From contig CM030711.1 in NCBI GenBank assembly GCA_017979445.1, forward strand, positions 12,431,221 through 12,495,220: a stretch of DNA of 64,000 bases, read 5' to 3'. The notes under the pieces are model-generated. The model worked only from the letters and a program-made list of their open reading frames with translations, made no database searches and was not told the origin of the DNA. Shown one piece after another: positions 38,343 through 50,051 of the stretch. The stretch is from Akebia trifoliata. Lineage: Eukaryota; Streptophyta; Magnoliopsida; Ranunculales; Lardizabalaceae. The position numbers and the translations under genes were made by a program. Every line of letters starts with the position of its first letter. Position 1 is the stretch's first letter.

Positions 38343-38347
38343 ATAAT
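38343..38347. other. Target-site duplication ATAAT (right) of the Athila-like element
   Basis: Matches 18105-18109 exactly. Confidence 0.8.
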
Positions 38348-38421
38348 TTTCAAATCTAATGGATTTATGAGTTGGCTCAATTTTAGATTTATTGAGTTTC
38401 ATGTTGATGTAAGGTGGTGTG

Positions 38422-40350
38422 TGTAACTATCCGATTTTTGAGTTCAAAATAGACATTACGTAGATCGGAGTCGCTACTATTCTTTTTTAACGAATGGTGC
38501 GAATGGGTATGCGGAAGATAGTTTTGAAAAATTGACGTCTTGGCATCGTAGTGACTCAAAATTTGGATAAGGTAGCCAATCTACTTAGGATCTAGGTAAG
38601 GGATCCATTTAGAAAGTAGGAAATGTGTTGAGCATCCTACCTCCTCCACCTTGGTGGTAAACTTGAGACTGGTCATTTTCAAAAAAAGAAAAGGATTAAA
38701 AAAAAATAAAAAAATAACTTGATTTTATTTCCTCGAGTGCAAGGGACTTCATTCTTGGTCTAAATTACAAGGGTTTCTTTATTGAGAGAGGAACCATATT
38801 CATGCCATGCCTTGAAATCACTAATTTTTTTAAAAAGTGTTGGCTTTAGTGGTTATGGGCCCCTTCTTATGAAAGAAGAGCCTAAATGCGTTTATCCTCA
38901 AAACAAATTTGAGTGGTGGGTGCGAAAAGTATGTATGTTGTTTTGAATATTAATTTTTGAAAGAGGGAGTTCAATTCCTACTCTTTTGATAGAATCGAAA
39001 TCCAATCTACCAGGTGTAGGTGAGGGTATCTACTGTATCTTAAGATTGATCTAAATAAAAAAAATAAAGAAAAAGAAGGAGGGGGGGGGGGGGGGGGGAG
39101 ATAAAAGAGGGAAGACGGAAGGATGAGAAGAGGGATTATTACAATATTTTTGTCCTCACCCTATCTTGTCCTAGAAGTCTTTTTTTTTTTTTTTATAAAT
39201 ATTTTTCTTCTTGATCTTCAAAGATGTCTCCTTTGTCTTGATCTTGAGTTTAGAGGAGAGTAGAGGGTATTTTAGTGTGGAGATTGGGGTTGGTAGAGGG
39301 TAATGGTTTAGATTTAGAGAGATGGGTATGAGAGTAAGTTAGAGTGAGTATCTTTCTTGGGATAGTTTGAGAGAATTTGATGTTTGAGGGTAGAGTTTTT
39401 GCATGAGGGTTTTGTGAAAAAGAGGTGGGCTTTTATAAAGTTTTGGAGGTTTTTTTTTTGGGGGCCAGGTAAGATGGTCCATCATGAAATGTATAAGATA
39501 ATGACATGAGATGTAGGAGGATTTTGATTGGAATTTTAGGTTAGGGGAGGGTAAAAATGGTAAAGAGATTGAGTGGATCTTTTTTGACCCATGTGGAATG
39601 CTTTGACCCATATGGGTTGGATCTCTCAATTCGTACCTATGTTGAGTCTAGGTCATGCTAAAGTGGAATGGTGGTAGCTTAAGAGAATAATTGAGGTGAG
39701 GGATTTGATTTTGGGAAGTTGAAAGTAGTGATGCCATATGTCTAAAATGTAAGCATATGTTAGCTTTTGGTGGGTTAGGTGAGTTGATTAAGGAATGAGA
39801 TGTGGTGAAGCATGAGGGTGACTTATGGAGTGATTTTTGGAGAAAGTGATTGTGTTAAGTAGTGACATGTGGTATGGTGTGGGGATGGTAATGGTGATGG
39901 TGATACTAGCTTTTGGGGGATTGATTGTGGTGGTGACATGTAGCAAAGTGGTTTGGAGAAAGCCTTGACCTTAGTCTATGGACTTAGAAGCTTAAAAAAG
40001 ATTATGTACATGGGCATTGGACTTAGTCACGGACTTGGTTACGATGGTTTAAGAAAATTATGGGTAAGGTTTAGGGCTTTGAATGGATCTTAGTAGAGAT
40101 GGGTGTTTAGATTAGAAGTTGCGATGGATTATGTTAGAGTAGAATGATTATTAAATGGGGTTTGTATGGTTTATCAATGTAGGGTTTAATGAATAGGGAA
40201 TGAAAGATATGAGCGATCTGATATTCTTATTGGAAAATTTGATTTCATGTGAAGGCATTGGTATTATTAAGTAATAGTTGTTCTTCAGGTGGATCGAAGT
40301 GGGTAGATGTAGCATTTGGTGAGATGCCACATGGGATTTTTACAAACTAG
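38422..40350 (+). repeat. LTR-like repeat related to the solo LTR at 47499-49439
   Basis: It starts TGTAACTATCCGATTTTTGA and shares, with the second copy, the order 'tcgctactattcttttttaa', 'gatctaggtaaggg', 'aggcatcc'-like and 'caccttggtggtaa', then a G/T-rich region. The style is that of plant Tat-lineage LTRs. Its end and target duplication were not found, so it may be truncated. A G18 homopolymer lies at 39081-39098. Confidence 0.55.
39081..39098. repeat. G18 homopolymer
   Basis: Eighteen consecutive G on the + strand, preceded by an A/G-rich tract. It could form a G-quadruplex and is prone to length error. Confidence 0.9.
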
Positions 40351-40757
40351 AATCACTTGAATTGGAAATCGACGAGCTTATTTCACATAAAATAGATCTT
40401 TCAGGGCAAGGACTGATGAAGAACAAGGGGTTGAAAGCTATTGGAGAAGACAAAGTCTCAAGTTACAAGAATATCTACTAGATTTCTTTTCCTTTAATTT
40501 AGTTATACAAATAAAAAGAAAAATGATGATGTACAATTAACTTGTTTTAATTTTTTTTTTTTTTTTGTATAATATCATATGATCTCATGACTGCTTGCAT
40601 TTTGATGTTGTGATCAATGTTATGATGACGAATCTTGAGGTTGATGTTTGGGTATGGGACTACGGTCCATGTGCAAAAGTATCTAAGGAGAAATATAAGG
40701 CAGATGTCCTTGGGTGCAACCATAAAATCCCTTGACGAAGATCCCATATTTTGGGAT
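40351..40757. other. No gene recognised
   Basis: AT-rich DNA with a poly-T run near 40550-40566. Confidence 0.45.
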
Positions 40758-40960
40758 AGAGAGTCTGATTGAACTAGTGTAAAAATTGGTAACGAGATTT
40801 TGACCGAGCTGGTATGAAAATCAATAATGAGAGTCGGACTGAGCTAGTGTGAAAATCGGTGACGAGAGTTTAACTAAGTTGATGTAAAAATCAATGATAA
40901 GAGCGGGACTGAGCTGGTGTGAAAATCGTTGGTGACAGCAACGTCGAGCTGGTGTGAAAA
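40758..40960. repeat. Tandem repeat, ~42 bp unit, about five copies
   Basis: The unit resembles 'gactgagctggtgtgaaaat' plus 'cggtgacgagagt'. Copies are imperfect. Confidence 0.8.
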
Positions 40961-41802
40961 TCAAACCATTGCATGTGGTATTTCATATAATTGCTTCATA
41001 TTTTTCCTTAGATTCATATGTATTTTTGTATAGGTGTTCATAATTATATATAATGTTCGTTGTGAAATCCTTTTTTTTATTATTATTATTGTTTTATTTA
41101 AAAGAAAGAAAAAAAAATGTAGAATCTATTAGGCTTCTCGACTCACCCTATTTTAAAATTTTCATATTTGACATGAAGATTTATAGTAATGATCGACAAG
41201 CATAAGGTTAACATAATGGTACGGTAATAACCCAAATACAAGTTGTGGGATTGTATTATATAGGAGTATGTTCTTAAGCAAACATTTACTAATTAAAGAC
41301 TTAGAGATCATTTTATGTATAGATTGTACATGTTTAAAAGGGTGGTTGGAGGATGAGATATAATTATGGATAAAAGTACATATTACAGTTTTGTTGTTAT
41401 CAATGTAAATATTTCATAACCCCTATTTTTAGAGGAATTCCAATTGGTAATTATAATTAAATTTCATAATTTAGCTTCCACTCTGATTTTAATTTATGTT
41501 GGAAAAATATAAATTTCGAAGAAAATTATCAACTTGTTAGCCCTTTTAATTTTTCTCACATCCCATAATTCGGGCGTGGCACGAAACTTCTTTTAAACTA
41601 CCATGTTTAAAAAAAAAAAAAATCAGAGTATTTTTTTTGTTACTATGCTCTTTAGTTGATGTATGGAAAGGCATGCCAATATGAACGTGGGTATTTTCAT
41701 AAGCTTTTAATATCACGTGTCATCCAACTATAGACTTACTGCTCCCAAACTTTTTATTAAAAGCTAGTTCGTACTCTTGTTTAGTGCATTTATTGGAGGG
41801 TA
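40961..41802. other. No gene recognised
   Basis: AT-rich intergenic DNA with several homopolymer A/T runs. Confidence 0.45.
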
Positions 41803-42157
41803 GGGTTAAAGGCACCTCAATTATTACTAAGGGCATCTGACATTATAGTCAATTTTTTTTGTCATATATGAGTTAAAAATTTTTGAATGAACAAATTTTT
41901 TGTGAGAATAATCAATATGGTGAGAAGATCATCCTTACAAAAAATCAGTTCATTCCAAAATTTCTAACACCATCAAAAATAATTTACAAAAGAAATGGAC
42001 AATTTACGATTCACCAACTTATTTCAATGGGGTTAGAAATTTCATAACAGACCTCACAAAAAATCAGTTAATTTCAAAAATTTTAACTTATATAAGACAA
42101 AACAATTTTACTATGTTGTGGGATGCACTTGATAATAATTGGGGTGTCTTTTAACAA
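41803..42157. mobile_element. MITE with long inverted repeats (Mutator-like type)
   Basis: The left arm from GTTAAAGGCACCTCAATTAT and the right arm, inverted, from GTTAAAAGACACCCCAATTA pair over about 100 bases. The inner part ('gatcatccttacaaaaaatc', 'ccatcaaaaataatttacaa') resembles the MITE at 51503-51855, so the two are related. No matching 9-bp duplication was seen. Confidence 0.65.
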
Positions 42158-43636
42158 TATCCGTTAAGATCGTATTTTCTTCTACTTTTAGAAAAGACAA
42201 TGATAAGAGATTAAAATAAATATAGTACCATATTTATGTGAACTAGTTCACATATGTTCCACTTGCTGGATTGCTGCAAAATTAGATTTTCATTTTCACT
42301 CCTTATATCAGATACAGTAGGAAATGGGTTTGAAACTTCACTCCCACATCTTAAAATATGTCCACCTAATCTCTCACTTAATCGAACTCTTGAGTATGTG
42401 GCGTGTTTTGAGACATGGAATAGATTGTAATCCACCTTCTTCGGTGTATCTGATTTTATGATCAAAAAAGAAAAGTACAAAATATGATTCTAGTTTGTTT
42501 AGTTGCTGCATCCCCATCATCCAATGTGCTGTCATGTGCATCTCATATTCTCATGTGCCAGATATCACAGATGACTTCATTAAAAACAAATTACCAACTC
42601 ATGAAACAGAGATCTCAAAACTACTGGGCACAGTACACATTCCAAATAATGAAAATATTTATCAAACCAGGTTTTTCACATGTTGTGGTAGTTATTGTCC
42701 TTTTTCGTTTTTTTAGAATGGTAAGATAATAAGGGCAAAATCGATATTTCACTAAATTAATATCATATGGTTTGAAGGCTAAGATCAAGTCTTAAGAAGC
42801 GGAATTGATTTTGAATCCCTTCTTAGGGGCCATCCTGAAGGACTTATCCCAAAATTTTTTTTTGGGGGGGGTGGGGGGTTGTCAGATAAGTTTTCTCTCC
42901 ATTGAAAAATCCTTGGTTGAATTATTTATACTTCAACCTGATTACTTAAATACTTCTAAAACAAATAATTTCATGAATAATGACAATTGCATGCAGTCTT
43001 GGTACGCAGTTGGATACACGGCTGATGTGGCAAGGGTACAGAACCGGACATTACTATGTGAAAACTGAAAATTTTGACAAGAAAATTCGACAAGCCAAAG
43101 CCCACAAATTTTATAAAGTGAATTTTGATGGTTTATGGGCGATGAAATTTTTGATGATCCCCAATTCGACTGCTTAGAGTCAACAAATGTCTCCCATCCT
43201 TCATTAATTTAACGGTTTTTGTCTGTCAAAAAAAAAATTGATAATGAAAAATTTGACACCTTAGTCCATCAAATTTTATGAAATTCGACAGCCTTGCACC
43301 GTCAAGTATAAGCTTTTTTCATGTTGTGCATATTTTTCCTGTGTATCCCAATGAAAAAGATCTATGGTTATGTGCTCTTGCAATGTCAGCCGTGTAACAA
43401 GACTGCGCGTATTCATCACGATGCTAGCTTCAAATGTGCAAAAGAGAAATTTGAGCCGGGATATGTGACCCAATGATCGTTACAATCTGTATATTGGGAT
43501 CTCAGCCACAAACATTACACAACAGTTGATTAGTTAAAACAGATCATTAATTTACTTTGAAGGTTAAAGATTTTAAATACGATGGTAATTTTTGCTAATA
43601 TAATGGCTAGATATTTATGTCAAGAGTTTGACAACA
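42158..43636. other. No gene recognised
   Basis: It contains a G-rich run near 42865-42880 and short frames without motifs. It lies upstream of the first GDSL gene's duplicated promoter region. Confidence 0.45.
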
Positions 43637-43911
43637 AAGGGTATCTCAAATATTCACCAAAATTTAACTGTTAGAATTGACTCACTAGAGTCCGAGTCTT
43701 CATGTACAGTTTAATGCTGTATAGAGATGGTCTGATGGTTAGGTTAAACAGTTTTCACCTCTTAAATTCTGGTAGGTTTTGGTAGAGCTGGTACGTAACA
43801 TTTATGCATGATCTCTAGTGGGTCGAATTGTCAAGTGAGGTGGTCTATAAAAGCGTCTGTAAGTTCCAACTAAAAAAAAAACAAACGAAAGAAAGAAGTC
43901 CATAAAAGTCA
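43637..43911 (+). promoter_or_regulatory. Duplicated promoter and leader of GDSL copy 1
   Basis: It aligns with 55487-55767 upstream of copy 2 (shared 'caaatattcacca', 'gtacagtttaatgct', 'taacatttatgcatga'). A TATA box TATAAAAG is at 43846-43853, 66 bases before the ATG; copy 2 has TATAAGAA at the matching place. Confidence 0.65.
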
Positions 43912-46009
43912 ATGGCTTTTTCCTTCGTTCTTCCATTTGTTTGTTGTATTAATTTATGTTATAGCTGTTGTTTCTCATGCCAAAAGTATACCTCGTTTTT
44001 TCATATTTGGAGACTCCTTAGTTGATAGTGGAAACAACAATTTCTTTTTTACCATAGCAAAGGCTGATTCAAAACCAAATGGAATTGATTTTATTCCAGC
44101 GGGTCGACGCCCTACTGGGCGTTTCACTAATGGCAAAACAGTAATGGATTTTATAGGCAATATTTCTTGTTCTAATTGTTTCTAGTCCATTTTTTTTTCT
44201 ATTAATTTGTTGCTATATATCGATGTCTCTCAAATGGAGTACTGATGATGTGTAGTGACTTTATTCCTTTAGTTGATGAATTCGGATCAATGTGCTATCC
44301 TCCGCCTTACATGGGCCACAATGCAAATGAGGCCGCTGCTACTTGTGGGATAAACTATGCTTCGGGTGGGGCTGGAATTCTCAACAAAACTGGCTATGTA
44401 TTCGTAAGCATGCAATTGTGCATTATTTAGAATCTTTATAGTAATGTGTTGGAAATTAGTCATCAAACTATATATTAATGTGTATTCTAATAGTTCAAGA
44501 CACATTGTACAAAAATGTCACTTATTGAAGTTGCTGTCTCCACCTTATTTTGCAAGGGTTCACAATATATCTTCAGAATGTAATATCTATGTGATTTGGA
44601 CCATCTAATTAGTTGATTTTCGAAATATTTAGTATATCTCACCATCAAAACTTTCCATGATTCCTCATATATATTTGCTATTCAGGTCGGTCGCATAAAC
44701 ATGGATGCACAGATTGATAATTTTGCTAACACCCGACAATTCCTAATCTCAATACTTGGCAAGGAAAAGGCTTCAGAGTTGATAAAAAGTGCTTTCTTCA
44801 CCATTACGATTGGATCAAATGACTTCCTCGATAATTACTTGGTTCCGATCATTTCTAAGGGGAGACGAATACTGGAGCCTCCTGAAGTGTTCATAGCACG
44901 ATTAATAACAAGATACCGACTTCAATTAAGAGTAACATATGCATCTCCCTTCACTCTTTGCTAGTATGTTTTTTAGCCCAGTTTCCACTTATAGCTAACA
45001 CATACATGTTTACTCTTACAGAAACTGCACAGCTTAGGTGCAAGAAAGATTTTAGCAGTGAATGTAGGACCAATTGGATGTATTCCGTGTCAGAGGGAAG
45101 TCAATCCATTGGTTGGAGAAAACTGTGTTGCTGATTCGAATCAACTCGCTATGTCCTTCAATAGACGGCTTAAGGACGTCGTTATTGAAATGAGCTCGAG
45201 CCTCTCCGGAGCTAAATTATTTTACGCAAATGCATATCGCATAGTGGCTGATCTACTTCAGAGTTACACTGATTATGGTTGGTTGCTGCAATTCGGAGAA
45301 TTTCTATTGTCGCATAAGACAAAGCTATCTTTCAAATCAAATAACTATCCTATATGTAGAGATGATCGCTCATTGTTTTTATGTTTTTTATACCCACATT
45401 TATTTTTCCTCATTAAGGAGATATTGCTGAAAAAAATTTATTTGAAAGAGGGAGAGGGGTGCAACACAAGGAGTTCCTAGGAGGTCACACATTTCAGTAC
45501 TACTTTCACCTGAATGAATTTAAACAGAGTTTTGATGAGATTCGGTGCATTAGTGTTGGTATGACTGCACCCTCCTTAGTTAAGGAGAAAAAATCGAATC
45601 CTTATGTCTTTTGCTTGTAGGATTTCTTATAACACACTTTGAGGAAAATAACTTTTGTCTCTTTAATCTTATTTGTCATGTGACAATAGAACTTCCATTA
45701 AAATCATCTTGATTTTAAAATTTGATCTCTATTTGTTTCCCAGGACTTAATAAATCTAATATTATTATTCCATTGGCTTTCACAGGTTTTGAAGTTGTAG
45801 ACTCTGCATGTTGTCAAGTTGCAGGGCGATTCGGAGGATTGATTCCATGTGGTACCAAGTCAACATATTGTCCAGACCGATCAAAATATTTCTTTTGGGA
45901 TCCATTTCACCCTACCGAGGCAGCAAACAGGATGATCGTAAAACGGTTACTGGAGGGTGATATTGAGGACATATATCCATTGAATCTGCGAGAGATGATC
46001 AAACTCTAA
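43912..46009 (+). CDS. GDSL esterase/lipase, copy 1 (frameshift in the signal peptide)
   Basis: SGNH/GDSL-family hydrolase, usually secreted, acting on acyl esters; the natural substrate is unknown. Exons: 43912-44156, 44273-44403, 44686-44931, 45022-45277, 45786-46009. Block I '[14 protein letters not shown]' carries the nucleophile Ser, 'NYASGGAGI' the block II Gly, 'GSNDFLDNY' the block III Asn, and '[10 protein letters not shown]' the catalytic Asp and His. All exon lengths equal copy 2 except exon 3 (+15 nt, in frame) and exon 1 (+4 nt). The ATG at 43912, homologous to the copy 2 start, is therefore out of frame with the GDSL block; no other in-frame ATG precedes it. Either this copy is a recent pseudogene, starts elsewhere, or the sequence has an error. 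Introns 2-4 are GT-AG and intron 1 is GC-AG. Confidence 0.85.
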
Positions 46010-46502
46010 GAGCTGCATTTGGAGAAGAATTTATTAGGAAGCTTTTGAAATCAAACCTATAGATTATTTCTGGATATCACTTCATGTGAAATGTAATTAT
46101 AACAGGACTAGGTACGGAACCTACTTGAATATTTTGTGTGACAGTGATCCATATATGCAGCAACATCAATGCCTGTGACTCTATTCCTACCAATGTTGTT
46201 TTCCTGAGTAATTCGACTGCACCAGTGGGTTGAACATCAGATCACTCACCTGTGACTATTAAATGCTCAACTGCCTAATGTAATGGATATTACAATCTGC
46301 CTTGGATCTATGTTTGTCCTGATAAATTTTATTTTGAACTAGGTTTGTCAAGTTAATTATTCCATGCTTGTGATCAGGAATAATTGATTGTTCTAATCTG
46401 TAATTATTTATCTGTTAAATATTCATAAAGAGACTTGTACCAGTGTTCAGGTGAGATTGTATCCGTTGTGACTTGTGAGAATACTAGAGTACGTTTATGT
46501 TT
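46010..46502. other. 3' flank of GDSL copy 1
   Basis: It holds the probable 3' UTR; the first bases resemble those after copy 2 ('gaagaatttatt'). No further gene was recognised. Confidence 0.5.
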
Positions 46503-46510
46503 AGGGTGGC
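46503..46510. other. Target-site duplication of the hAT-like element (AGGGTGGC)
   Basis: The partner at 49464-49471 is AGGGTGAC, 7 of 8 bases equal. Confidence 0.6.
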
Positions 46511-46798
46511 TAGGGCTGCAACTTGAGCAGGCCAAACCCAACCCCATGGGTTGAACCCGACTTTAGGTCAGGTCTGGGCATAATTAACTTGGGTGATGTC
46601 TCGGGTACAGGAAACAAAATAAAATAGCCGACTCAAATTGGATTGGGTTCGGGCATAGGCATTTGGCAATGCAATTTGTACGTCCGAACCCACAGTTAAT
46701 ATGTCTATAATTTAAAACTATTTCTTGTATCTTCATTTTTTTTTCACTTTCATTTGATAAGAACACTTTTGTTTCTCTATAATATCAAAACTACCGTA

Positions 46799-47331
46799 TG
46801 ATTATTTTCATAAAATAAACCCTTGTTTTGTTATTAATAATTTTGTTTATGTAATTCTACATTGTCGTACAATACAAATGTTTGTTTTCTTGAAAATTAC
46901 AACTAATAATAAGTGAATTATGATGGTAACTTTAGTTGATCATCATTTTATTCATCTTTTTTTTAATTTTCCAATAATTTTATGTATGTTGGAAAAACAA
47001 TTAGGACAAATAATTATAAATTTTAAGTTCTTTTACATGTCACTTATGTTTTATAAAAGTCTTTATGATTATTTTCATAAAATAAACCCTTGTTTTGTTA
47101 TTAATAATTTTGTTCATGTAATTCTACATTGTCATACAATACAAATGTTCGTTTTCTTGAAATTACAACTAATAATAAGTGAATTATGATGGTAACTTTA
47201 GTTGATCATCATTTTATTCATCTTTTTTTAATTTTCCTATAATTTTATGTATGTTGGAAAAAAAATTAGGACAAATAATTATAAATTTTAAGTTCTTTTA
47301 CATATCAATTATGTTTTATAAAAGTCTTTAT
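46799..47331. repeat. Tandem duplication, 267-bp unit, two copies
   Basis: 'attattttcataaaataaac' starts both copies (46801 and 47068). The copies are nearly identical throughout, with a few substitutions and 1-base length changes, so the duplication is young compared with the surrounding repeats. Confidence 0.9.
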
Positions 47332-47493
47332 CCTTGCTAAATAATCCAGTATTAAAGTGAATAAACTAACTTGAACAACCCGACTTCAGTTAGGTTTGGG
47401 TTGAGCATTTGAAACCCGAGGTCGGGTTGGGCGCAAGTTTGAGTTGATGTTTGTCAAGTTCAGGTTGGGTGTGGGTTGATCCCCAACTCGGCC

Positions 47494-47498
47494 CAACC
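47494..47498. other. Target-site duplication CAACC (left) of the second solo LTR
   Basis: Identical to 49440-49444. Confidence 0.75.
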
Positions 47499-49439
47499 TA
47501 TAACTATGTAATTTTTGAGTTAAAAAATCATTACTACGTAGATTTGGGGTCGCCACCATTCTTTTTTATGGTGTGAATGGTCACTTGGAAGGTAGTTTTA
47601 AAAAATTGACGTATATAATAACTCTCATATGGATTCAACATGTTGGTTTAATTAAGATCTAGGTAAGGGTTTGATTAGAGATCGAGGAAGGTGTTAGGCA
47701 TCCCTTTCTCCACCTAAGGGTGGTAACCCTAAGAACTATAGCCATTTTTAAAGAAATAAAAGAGAATAAAAAAATTTGAAGAAGTGACGGTTTTGTACCC
47801 TCAAATGTGAGAGACTTTTAATGCCGGCTTAGATAATGAGGATCTTCTCATTAAGAGGGGATCCTAAACATATCTTGCCTTGAGCATACTAATTTTGAAA
47901 AAGTATTAACTTTGTGACTATGGGTCTTTTCCCATAAAATGAGGAGGGACTCGATCAACTTCAGCCTCAAAACAAGTTTTGTAGTATGTTCACGAAGTGT
48001 TTGAGGATTTAAAATGATTTTCTTTGAAAATAACTACAACTCTTACACTTTTGATCAAGTTGGAGCTCGATCTAACGAAGGTAGGGGAGGTATTCATTGC
48101 ATCCTAAGGTGTTCTAAATTGAAATTAAAGAAATGAAATGGAGATATAGAAGATGGATATGGAGAGGGGAACACCAAAAAGACAAAATCCAATTCTAAAA
48201 CCCACCTTGAAGCTTTTTCTTCTTTTTTCCTTCTTAGTTTCTTGATGGCTTATATATGCTAGTCCTTAATTTGCTTATAACAAAGAAATTGAGTAAGGGA
48301 ATGGAGGGTTGAGTAATAATTTTTGTATAATTCTTAGATTGAAAGGAGGACTTGAGAGATATGACTTGAGGGAAGGAATTCAAGCATGAGCTTTTTGAGA
48401 ATGAGAGGAAAGGTTTGTTAGGTGTTGAGGGGTTACTTTTAGGGTTGAAAAGGTCAAAGGTAGAAGGTGAAAGGAAATGACATGAATTTTAAACTACAAG
48501 ATTTGATATTTTGAATTAGGGAGGGATATGTGAGGTAAAATGATTTGATGGGTTGTTTTTTACCATAACCTATGGTAAAATCCAATTGGGTTGGTTAGGC
48601 AATACATACCTTGGGTTGAGTAATGGTTGGGGTTGAGGGATGTGTGTGGTTGATTAAACGAATGGCTTGTTTAAGGGGTAGGTGATGATATTTTAGGAGG
48701 TGGGTTGTGGTGAGGACATTTGGCAAATGGTTTGAAAATGAATGGGTTAGGTGAGTTTATTAAGGGGAATGGTTGTGAGGGTGGCTTGTGATATGGATTT
48801 GAATGAAATGTTAAGGTTTGGTGATGGCAAGTGGTGCGTGTTGAAGTATGGGTTGGGTAACTTTTGAGAGTGATGATTAGATTATATAGATTGATTTTAG
48901 GAGATTAATGGTGGTGATGACAAGTGTCCATTGATGTTGTGTGGACCTCAAATGACATTGGTTGGACTTCATAAGTGGGGTTTGAAGAGAGGTGAATGGT
49001 GGTCCATGGACATATTGGTTTTAGTTTTAGAATCAGTTGGATTGGCCTCTTAGGATTTGATTGTAGTCTAGGTTAGAAATTTGATTGGAATTTTCTTAGG
49101 TTAAAATTAGGCTTATGTTAGGGCTTGATTTAAGATGAGGCAAAAATGGGGGTTTGGGTGGTTTAGGATTGGTGGGTTCTACATGGACTTAGAAATGGGA
49201 TTGAGACTCAATTTTACGTTTGGAGTTAGAATGATGGGTTGAGAAGATGATGGGGCTTACAAATTAGGTAAGCTTTATTGCAAGTCTATAAGATCATTAG
49301 GAGTCTTAGGGCCTTTAATTTGAATTTAAAACTTTAATTTTGAAAATTTGGGACTTTAGGCCCATTGACGGGTATTTGATAAAAATGTGATTTTTTTATT
49401 TCTTTTTTAGTGGGGTCCGTTCAAATTGGAGGGTCTACA
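47499..49439 (+). mobile_element. Solo LTR (Tat-like Ty3/gypsy type), 1.9 kb
   Basis: It starts TATAACTATG (the usual TG has become TA) and ends GGTCTACA. Five-base duplications match on both sides. It aligns with the repeat starting at 38422: 'ttggggtcgccaccattc', 'gatctaggtaagggtttg', 'aggtgttaggcatcc'. It lies inside the hAT-like element. Lineage is inferred from these words. Confidence 0.75.
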
Positions 49440-49463
49440 CAACCCACCCAAGTTGCAATCCTG

Positions 49464-49932
49464 AGGGTGACTACTTGCATAGCATAATTTTCTTGTTGTG
49501 CTCAACCTAAATAATATTTATTTTCTTTTATTTAAAAAAAAAAAAATCTATCTTATATTTATTTGTTTCACATCATAGGAGGCACTATATGGAAAGTGAG
49601 ACATTAGGTAGGCCAAGATCCACGAATTTTGAGAGATCGAATTTCAACGGCTCAGGACCATTGAAATTTTGATGTTCTCGATGGTTTAGAGATGTCAAAT
49701 TTCTCCCATCCTCTATTAATATGATGGCTTCGCCCTTCGAAAAAGAAATATGGATTTTCTTTTTCACGTGATAAGAATCTTTGCAATCTTCTTCAATTCA
49801 CTTAATTATAATATATTCCTTCTCTTGTCCTTTTCAATTAGAACCAACATTGCAACCACTTTTTTCAATGAATGTCGTAATCTTTCATGTGATTGTTCCA
49901 TATCCAAATGTTCTGAACCCTACAACCCTACT

Positions 49933-49971
<39 letters not shown>

Positions 49972-50051
49972 GAAAATGAATGTGAATCCTACCAATGACA
50001 ACATAATAGAGTACAAACATATTTAATATTCTAATTTATAACTTTGAAAGG
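49464..50051. other. No gene recognised; includes a (GA)n microsatellite
   Basis: AT-rich DNA. The GA run is at 49937-49968. Short open frames overlap it but carry no motif. Confidence 0.5.

Larger units (their letters stand above)
46511..49463. mobile_element. Non-autonomous hAT-like element split by a solo LTR
   Basis: The left end is TAGGGCTGCAACTTGAGC and the right end, inverted, is CAGGATTGCAACTTGGGTG. Sub-terminal sequence at both sides of the inner region is rich in 'gggttcgggc/cccgaacc'-like words. An 8-bp near-duplication flanks it. Without the solo LTR it is about 1.0 kb and has no coding frame. Confidence 0.7.

Noticed and set aside
38422..40350. Complete solo LTR with target duplication
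   Set aside because: The start aligns with the second copy, but no matching end or GTGTG duplication was found.
44700..44964. Separate small genes at each GDSL exon
   Set aside because: The pieces join through consensus splice sites into one five-exon gene, matching the second copy exon by exon.
46786..47340. Pair of LTRs from the 267-bp direct repeat
   Set aside because: The copies are directly adjacent with no inner region and lack TG...CA ends, so it is a tandem duplication.
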